Positions 56,274 through 64,000 of a stretch of 64,000 bases of DNA are shown piece after piece; the first letter of the stretch is position 1, and each line of letters opens with the position of its first letter. The notes under the pieces are model-generated. The model saw nothing but the letters and a program-made list of their open reading frames with translations, was not told where the DNA came from and made no database searches. The position numbers and the translations under genes were made by a program. Location of the stretch: positions 274,559,501-274,623,500 of the forward strand of contig JAUMIR010000004.1 in NCBI GenBank assembly GCA_030847615.1, given 5' to 3'. Source of the DNA: Gambelia wislizenii. Lineage: Eukaryota; Chordata; Lepidosauria; Squamata; Crotaphytidae.

Positions 56274-57339
56274 GGACTTTATCAGACCAGGCAAATATGG
56301 CATCATAATTTTGCCTAATGAACGCAAAAGGGTGCGCATATCAAATAACATTGTACTCTCACGAGGACATGTCCAAAACCCATTCCTTTTTATTAACAGG
56401 CCAAGCCATCAACTGATCTCCCGTGGTGCTTTTTTGCTGGCATTGCTTGTCAGGGAAAATAGATATTGTGAGTAAGTTTTTTCACCAAGGCACTCAAGGT
56501 GCCAGCCGGTTTATCAGAAGCTCATAAATCTGTCCATTCTTGTTATTCTGTTCTTTGGGGGTTAAGAATGAGAAATCGAAACTTGAAATTGGTTCTTCTT
56601 TCGTTTCTCGCAAATACTGGGGGTTCAGGGGCTATATAACTGGGAGGGGTTATTGGAGCTAGTTTTAAGTTTCAAGCCTGTCTGTTTTCTCTTGCTTTTT
56701 GTCTTAGCTCCAGAAGAATCTTGGACATATAGAAGCATGGGTGAATGTCTTCTAATGTTTATTTTGTTCTCACTTGTTTATTATTAATAAAAAGCCATAA
56801 AGGATTCTTCAGATGGCATTTTTCTTTGCACCAGAGGAATACTTGTTTTGCTCAGAAAAGCTCACGCTATTTTGCTGCAAGTATCACTGTTCGGATGCAC
56901 AGTGAATGACCGCGCTCTGCATATCAAATGACATTGCTGGCATTTGAAACTTCACACCATTGTGCTCATGGGAATACAGCATCAATGAGCAGAACACCTC
57001 CAGGTGAGATCACGACAGCAAGGTAGGGGACGCTCTTCCTATGAACACCCTGTGGTGTACTTGGGACTTTTATAGTGTGTTTCTGTGCTTGTGTGTACAT
57101 TTTATGTCTTGATTTTGCTTTAATTTTTGAATTTGCTGTGCTCATGTCTTCTCGCAAGAATCAGCGAGATTTTGATCCTAGAAGTAAATGGAGCTCTGTT
57201 CATGCTCCATTACTGCTGGAGCTGCCTTTCTGACACTATTACAAGTAAGTCTGGTAAAGGGGGTTCTTTTGCCGGCATAGAAACATTTCATAATATATAG
57301 CAAAGTAAATGTTTCAAAAGGGTGGTCTGATAAAAGTCC
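56274..57339 (+). mobile_element. Family A transposon with a solo LTR inside
   Basis: Starts GGACTTTATCAGACCAGGCA and ends GTGGTCTGATAAAAGTCC. Flanks TTT and TTA. Shares the long-copy body, such as CATCAATGAGCAG and GGGTTCTTTTGCCGGCATA. The LTR at 56448-56933 splits it. Confidence 0.85.
56448..56933 (+). mobile_element. Solo LTR (486 bp)
   Basis: Starts TGTCAGGGAAAATAG and ends CATATCAAATGACA. It has a perfect 5-bp TTGCT duplication (56443-56447 and 56934-56938). A TATATAA box lies at 56633-56639 and an AATAAA at 56786-56791, in the right order for U3-R-U5. No internal retroviral sequence remains. Class not assigned. Confidence 0.85.
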
Positions 57340-57956
57340 TTAGTCAGTGGAGTGGTGAATCTGCTCGGAGTTTTAGTCAGAATTTTAAAGTTGCTGACCA
57401 AGTTTAAAAGGTACAGGAAAAACTGAGGAACATGGCAGATGACATCATCATCCCTTGTTTCAGCCCTTCCCACTCCTGGCTGCACCACAAACACCAAATC
57501 AGTCTCTCTGGTCCCTGAAGGTCCTATGCATGGATCTGGCAGAACTGGACCACTAAAACTCCTATGTAGGTTGACCCTCTTCAGGAATATCAATCAGAAG
57601 TGTATTAAACAATCAAGAAATAAGAAATATCATGACAGCTATTGTTGCTGAGCCCCCAGGAATAATAACAACAGCCTACAATATATCCTATGTGCATTTA
57701 CTTGGGAGTAAGCTAAACTGAACACATGGAGGCCTCTTCCAAGTAAACATTCTGCTTGTAAGAATCTTTGTATTCAAAGATATTTGAATGATAGTGGGTG
57801 GGAAAAGTAATTCCCCACCCCTCAAATAGCTGAAGTAGGCCAAATTAATAATAACCTGCCTGTCAATGTTTAGCCCCTCCCATGCACACACCTTAACAAC
57901 AATTCAGGGGTCCTTAGTTCTGTGTGGCCTTTTACTCGAAGCACAGTCAAAGGTTA
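57340..57956. other. No gene seen
   Basis: Unique-looking sequence upstream of CA8. Confidence 0.5.
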
Positions 57957-58152
57957 CTGACACACTGCACTGCACCACTTTAACTATTATGGCTCCATCC
58001 TATGGAATCCTGGGATTTGTAGTTTGTTGTGACACCAGAGCTCTCTGACAGAGAAGGCTAAATATCTCACAGAACTACAAATCCCACAATTCCATCGCAT
58101 TGAGCCATGGTAGTTAAAGCAGTATCAACCTGGCTTATTTCGACAGTGTGTC
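57957..58152. mobile_element. Palindromic MITE
   Basis: GACACACTGCACTGCACCAC at the left and GACAGTGTGTC at the right. ATCCTATGGAATCCTGGGAT and CAAATCCCACAATTCCATCG form the inner stem. Same group as 59612. Confidence 0.8.
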
Positions 58153-59611
58153 CGCAACCTAAAGGACTATACTGTGCCAATCTAACAGCAACAATGCACT
58201 ATGTGCGGAGCCAGACTTTTGCTAACATGAATCTCAGCTGTGAAAATTATACACACATTACAAATCCTTTTGGTGAGCTTAAGATAGGGACAGATTTTCA
58301 GCAGTATCTGTGGAAAATGTTAAGAAACTAGTGTGCACTGCACACTGATAATGTTATTTGTGTATTCATACAGTTCTTTAATTGTAGAGACGGCTCAAAG
58401 AGAATGGAAGAATACACCAAAGTCTGAGACAGAAATGTCAACACAGGCCACTTTTTGCAAGACTTTTGTTGATTGTTCTTTGATCAAAGAGTGAAACAAT
58501 GTCATACTTGACTGTGTCAAAGTGCCAAAGCTTATTTGAACAGTTTCAAGCCAAGAGGTTAGTCTTCTTTCTCCATTAGTTTCCTCCAGTTACCAGGATG
58601 GGCCATTTTAATCCCCAGAGTCACATTTGTTTACAGAATCTACAAAAACTACCACTACAATGTAGGCATTCTATCCATTGTCATCAATACAGTTGTACAG
58701 ATTTGTTTGCAAACAAGGCAAAACTTTTTAAAATCCTAAACAATACATTAATTTTTGTCACTGGGACTTGTGTTTTTGCTCTGTGTGTGTGTTTGTCCCA
58801 GCGAGTCACTGGAACAAGAGTGGCCAGTGAAACCACCACTGCAGGGTCAGCAAATCCATACTAGGTTTTACCTCTCCTCCTCCCAATGGAAGCTCTGCTG
58901 GTGCTAGACTAGTTTTGCACCAACAGAGCTCCTGTTCAGCTGTGGGACGAGCTGTGGTAAAATCCAGAGTGGATTCACAGCCCTTGTGGCAGTGGATCTA
59001 CCACTTCATTCTGCACAAGAATTCTTATTATTTAAAAAAAAAAAAAGCCCACAATTCACACTGTGCAAGTCATACAATTGCTCATACAATGCAAGGTTGG
59101 GGTTTTTTGTTTTTTGTTTTTTGTTTTTGGTTTTGTTTTGTTTTGTTTTGTTTTGTTTGTTTTTGTTTAATCCTAGTGTATGAGAGTTAAACAAACATGT
59201 GCCTAATTATAGGCTTGCCAGGCCCTAAGGGTGGTAAGAATATGCAAGTAAAATGTGGAGCATGTTTTTTTTAACATCTTATATAATAGGGACTTTTCAT
59301 AGCAAAGGAGATAATATTGCTCATTCAAGACTCTTTTCTTGCTGTGCCAGAATTCAGGGGAAATATTATTGTATTGCTCCCACCTTGTTTAACCCTTTCC
59401 TTGATTCAAATGGTTCACCATCAGAGCCAGCCAAATAAATTTTGTTGCCTGATGCAGGATGCAGATTCTTCATCTCATTCACATCAAGTCGCAAAATACT
59501 GGAGGCTGAGCAAATTATTTAGGCTCTTATCCTCCATTTTCAGGACTCCTCAAAACAGCCACTTAAAATGACTGCCTTGTGGAAGTGCTGGACTTGCCCT
59601 ACTCTTTCTTT
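58153..59611. other. No gene seen
   Basis: Featureless apart from the simple repeat at 59102-59168. Confidence 0.5.
59102..59168 (+). repeat. (TTTTG)n simple repeat
   Basis: TTTTG units with T runs. Confidence 0.95.
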
Positions 59612-59833
59612 GGGCCTGTCTACACTGCAAGAATACAGCAGTTTGATACCACTTTATCCACCATAGTTCTATCCTATGGAATCCTGGTATTTGTAGTTTT
59701 GTGAGGTATTTAGCCTTTTCTATCAGAGAACTCTGGTGCCTCACCAAACTACAAATACCAGGATTCCATAGGATAGAGCTATGGTGGATAAAGTGGTATC
59801 AAATTGCTGCATTTCTGTAGTGTACACAGACCC
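59612..59833. mobile_element. Palindromic MITE, complete
   Basis: Starts GGGCCTGTCTACACTGCAAG and ends CTGTAGTGTACACAGACCC. TTT flanks both sides. The arms are near-perfect inverse copies (TGATACCACTTTATCCACCA and its inverse; ATCCTATGGAATCCTGGTAT and its inverse). Confidence 0.9.
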
Positions 59834-61439
59834 TTTGTTCTGTATTATTACCACAAATGACTTTTTCTCCTCCAGTGTGCTTCACTTCTGTGATTGCTTT
59901 GCAATCATCATCACCATTACCATTTTAAACACTGGGGGATGGGGGTGGGGCAACACTGTGAGGAAGTTGGGGGTGGATAAATAGTCGGGTATTTCCCTTT
60001 CCACCACTTAGTTATTTCTTTTAAAGAACTTTCTTTTAAAGGAGAAAAAAGGCATTAGTTCTCTTACAGCCCATAAACCAACATCACTTGGTTGTGAGTT
60101 TTCAGGCATACCTAAGTTTTTAAAAAAGGCATATGTGTCCCATCAAATGTGAAGGACACAGTCTTAGATGTCCTTGGTGGAACTGACTAATACACACTCC
60201 AGTAGCACATGGGTCCCATGGTTTACAATGTGGTAATAGGTCCAAACCACATTATGAGAGGAAATCACTCAAAACTAAAATGGATACAACAAATTGATTT
60301 TGCCAGGTTGTTTCTAAAGCATTTAGTAGAAAGGACAGGCAAAGTCCTTTCTGCTAGAGGAACATGGTCTCAGTAAAAATAAGGAGACGAAGGAAATGAA
60401 ATGGCAGAATTCCTACAAAAATGTTTTAGTTTTGTAGGAAGGAAATGAGATAAGAAACACACAGGGAGCCAAATCTAAGAAAAGGACCTGAGTTAGATTT
60501 TCAGAACAAAAGTGCAGTCATGAAGTACTGAAAGATCATTCTCCTAATCTTAATCAAGCTGAAGGCCACATGGGATTCCTGAAAGAATTACAGAGACTAA
60601 TCAGGTCATGTTGAAATACTCTTGCCTTGAGTACCGTAAGTCTTTCTACTGATTGTGGTGGAGTCAGCAAATAAGTATTACTTGAAGAAACAGTGCTACC
60701 ACTGATTTCTATGAGTAATATACAGATATCTTGTATATCTGAGAGAAACCTGGAGCATCACAGGAAATACCCAAGGGATGGAGTGAAAGACTATATAATA
60801 CGAAGTTAATTTTTTAAACTTGAAAGAAAGAATGATAAAGACTGAGATTAATTGACTCTTCTGTAATAGCATCATACAGAAGTTTTTAACAACCAAGGGG
60901 TTTCTAACCATTTTTATAAAACACAGAAACAGCACAGGGGAGGGGGGATGTCAGTTGAAGAAATACCTTGGGCATAATATTGTCAGTTTAAACACAGGTG
61001 GTATTCATTTTATAACTGTCCACAGAACTAACTGACCACTGCCTACAACAAGACTCACAAGCATTGAAAGAGAAGATGCACAGTTGGTATATCCCCCCCC
61101 TTTTTTAAAAAAAAATATAAGAACTGGTAGTGGTATATACATCTCCATAGCCAGATATGGAATTTCAAGATGTGCATTTTGTTCACAGTGATGTCTGTTG
61201 CTTCAGATTCTTCCTGGGAATAAGTTATATCCACTTCCTAGTTATGCATGAACAGCTCTGGTATAACTGGAACAACTCTGGTATAACTGCTTGAACTGAA
61301 CCTGTTTCTTATTTTCTGCCTAATTGGGCACTTTGCTAACATGTGAAAATTGTCCTTAGATGTATAGGGACTGTGCCAGACATTATCATTAGGGTTACAT
61401 GCACAAACCTATGTATAATTAAATTAAATTAAATTATAA
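59834..61439. other. No gene seen
   Basis: Unique-looking sequence upstream of CA8. Confidence 0.5.
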
Positions 61440-61713
61440 GGCATTTTATCACCTTATTTCTTTAACTTGTATGCTGAATATACCATACGTAAAGCAGGAT
61501 TATATGCAGAGAAAGGAGGCATGAAAATTGGAGGAAATAACATCAACATTTTTAGATATGCAGATGACACCATGTTACTAACAGAAAATTGCAATAACTT
61601 GGAACAATTACTGAACAATGTCATGGAAGAAAGTGCAAAGGAAGGTTTACAGTTGAACATCAAGAAAACAAAAATAAAGACCATATATGATTTACATAAC
61701 CTTAAAGTACATA

Positions 61714-61932
61714 AGGAGCCCTGGTGACATAGTGGTTAAATGCCAGTACTGCAGCCACAACATTGTGAGTTTGATCCTACAGGGCTCCAAGGTTGACTCA
61801 GCCTTCCATCCTTCCGTAGGTCGATAAAATGAGTACCCAGCTTTTTGGGGGCAATTAGCTAACACATTGTAAAGCACTTAGGGAGTGCTTTGCACTGATA
61901 AGTGGTATAGAAATATAAATGTTATTGTTATA
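61714..61932 (+). mobile_element. tRNA-derived SINE (second family)
   Basis: AGGAGCCCTGGTGACATAGT, TGTGAGTTTGATCCTACAGG (B-box-like), TAAAATGAGTACCCAGCTTT and GGGGGCAATTAGCTAACACA. The BovB target TAAAGTA is repeated on both sides. Confidence 0.82.
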
Positions 61933-62102
61933 AAGTAGACAATAAGATATTGAAATAGTTCAAGATTTTCCATAACTTGGCTCAATTGTTAATAAGAATG
62001 AAGACTGCAGTCAAGAAATCAGAAGATTAGGACTTGGAAGGGCAGCTATGAAGGAGCTAGACAAGATCTTGATGTGTCAAGATATATCATGGAATAGTAA
62101 AG

Positions 62103-62757
62103 TTATAGAATCATAGAGTTGGAAGAGACCTCAAGGGCCATCCAGTCCAACCCCCTGCCATGCAGGAATACACAATCAAATCAATCCCGACAGATGGCCA
62201 TCCAGCCTCTGCTTAAAAACCTCCAAAGAAGGACACTCCACCACACTACGGGGCAGTGTATTCCACTTCCGAACAGCTCTTACTATCAGGAAGTTCTTCC
62301 TAATGTTTAGGTGGAATCTCTTTTCCTGTAGTTTGAAGCCATTGCTCCGTGTCCTAGTCTCCGGAGCAGCAGAAAACAAGCTTGCTCCATCCTCAGTATG
62401 ACATCCCTTCAAATATTTAAACATGGCTATCATGTCCACTCTCAACCGTCTCTTCTCCAGACTAAACACGCCCAGTTCCGTAAACTGCTCCTCATAGGGC
62501 ATGGCCTCTAGACCTCCCACCATCCTGGTCGCCCTCCTCTGGACACGTTCCAGCTTCTCAATAACATTCCTGAATTGTGGTGCCCAGAACCGGACACAGT
62601 ATTCCAGGTGAGGTCTGACCAAAGCAGAATAGAGTGGCACTATTACTTCCCTTGATCTAGACACTATACTCCTATTAATGCAGCCTAGAATCACATTGGC
62701 TTTTTTAGCTGCTGCATCACACTGCTGACTCATTGTCCATCTCATTGTATTTCCCAT
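62103..62757 (-). mobile_element. CR1 LINE 3' part, long open frame
   Basis: A 193-codon open stretch (62757-62176) encodes the CR1 RT C-terminus: [60 protein letters not shown] and [20 protein letters not shown]. It ends in the TTCTATGA-type tail. It is the best-preserved CR1 in the window and probably the youngest. 5'-truncated. Confidence 0.92.
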
Positions 62758-63160
62758 TTCTATGTATGGTTGTGAAAACTGATAGGAAGAAAATCATGCT
62801 ATTTGAAATGTGCTAGAGAAGAATTCTAAGGATACTGTGGACTGCTAAAAAGTCCAATAAATGGGTCTTAGAGGAAATCAAGCCTAAACTGTCCCTAGAA
62901 ACCAAGATGACTAAACTGAGACTGTTGTACTTTGGTCATAGCACGAGAAGACATGACTCACTAAAAAAGACAATAATCCTTGGTAAGGTAGAAGGCAGTA
63001 GGAAAAGAGGAAGATCATCACAGATGGATAGACTTAATCTAGGAAACCATGGGCCTTAGTCTGCAAGACCTGAGCAGAGCCGATACGGTGACTTGGAGGT
63101 CTCTCATTCATAAGGTCGCTATAAGTAGAAGTCAACTTGATGGCAGTTAATAACTAATTG

Positions 63161-64000
63161 CTAGCATCTGTTTATAGCTTAGTATAGCATGGAACATCTT
63201 GCTGCATATCCAGAAATCTATTTCCAGAAATGATCCAATAGGGGAAGGGAATACTGATCCTTCTTACACCTATCACTATCTATGCAAAGTAAGGATATTG
63301 TATTTTTTTATTTTTTGTTGAACTAATAGCCTAATTTGTGTTTTTAAGAGATGCTGATGGCTGGAAGATGATCACTTAAATCCACACTAATGGCTTTTAA
63401 TGGCTGGTAGCTAGTAAGCACTCCCCAGCTGCTTGAGTGGGAGCTGGGGAGAAACAATTGTTAATTTTTGAATGCAGAGGACAGGAGGAAGCAGGATTTT
63501 TAAAAAAAATAAAAATACGTAGCTGTCAAGAGGGAGCCTGGGGAGTTCCAAGAGTATGGTGTTTGCTTTCACCAGCCAGGAACTGATACTATTTAAAAGC
63601 TAATGCTCTCCTCCTGGAGGCTTGCCTGGTCCCCTACACTCATCACATATTTGTAAATAAACAGAAACTATAGCGACATAATAGGTCTCCAGTATTTTCT
63701 TCTTATAAGGAAGCTGAACTTGTGAAAAGTTCCTGCCTGGCAAATCCTTACTGTTATATGCTTTCAATCAACTTTGATTTATGGCAACACTATCCTAGGG
63801 CTTCCTTGGCAAGATGTATTCAGAAAAGGTTTGTCACTGCCTTCTTCTTAAGCTCAGAGGGAGTGATTTGCCCAACCGGCCTGCTTACATGGCAGCTGTT
63901 CCTCCTCCTTGCCACTATTAATAAGAACTAGGACCAGGATGGGAGCATAAGTGACATTACTCCCACTCAGGCAGCAGGAGAACTTGAGAGGTCTCTATCC
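63161..64000. other. No gene; SINE scrap at 63760-63880
   Basis: ATTTATGGCAACACTATCCT and GGCTTCCTTGGCAAGATGTA, then AAGCTCAGAGGGAGTGATTTG. An inverse fragment of the 7518 SINE family. The rest is featureless. Confidence 0.55.

Larger units (their letters stand above)
61440..63160 (+). mobile_element. BovB/RTE LINE copy 2, split twice
   Basis: RT text GGMKIGGNNINIFRYADDTM, with the YADD motif, and EGLQLNIKKTKIKT (61515-61690). After a SINE the ORF resumes near 61933. After a CR1 it resumes near 62758 and runs through the RSDGRLRR-equivalent block to the 3' end GTCAACTTGATGGCAGTTAA near 63150. Dead by stops and insertions. Gives the empty site for the family A insertion at 46275. Confidence 0.88.

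Overview
The window is vertebrate nuclear DNA, most likely from a squamate reptile (a lizard). The call rests on the repeat mix: BovB/RTE, CR1 and L2-clade LINEs, a Penelope-like element, tRNA- and 5S rRNA-derived SINEs, and many short palindromic DNA transposons in an AT-rich background. I cannot name the species.

The only host gene I can support is the 5' half of CA8 (carbonic anhydrase-related protein VIII) on the minus strand. Exon 1 is at 52890-52965, exon 2 at 50506-50697 and exon 3 at 33642-33766. All three have canonical splice sites and join in frame to 131 codons. Intron 1 is about 2.2 kb and intron 2 about 16.7 kb. Intron 3 runs off the left edge, so the remaining exons should lie outside the window. 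Compared with mammalian CA8, the acidic Glu-rich tract near the N-terminus is missing. The Arg that replaces a zinc-binding His is present.

Everything else is intronic or upstream DNA made of mobile elements. From 1 to 33 kb (intron 3) there are L2, SINE, CR1 and Penelope-like pieces, two related GC-rich LTR-like units (7.9-9.3 kb and 11.9-12.8 kb), and many copies of one transposon family. From 34 to 50 kb (intron 2) there is a 2.4 kb compound palindromic element next to exon 3, and a stack at 41.4-46.9 kb in which one BovB copy is split by two CR1 insertions and palindromic elements. Upstream of CA8 (53-64 kb) there are more palindromic elements, a solo LTR inside one of them, and a second BovB interrupted by a SINE and a CR1.

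The strongest unexplained signal is a family, called 'family A' here, with ends GGA(C/G)(T/A)TTATCAGAC and its inverse. I count twelve copies, from 175 bp to 2.4 kb. Several copies have matching 3-bp flanks (TAA, CTT, TCA, TGT), which may be part of a 5-bp CNNNG duplication. A foldback subfamily has CpG-rich hairpin arms of 140-170 bp and a shared centre. No transposase was seen, so the copies look non-autonomous.
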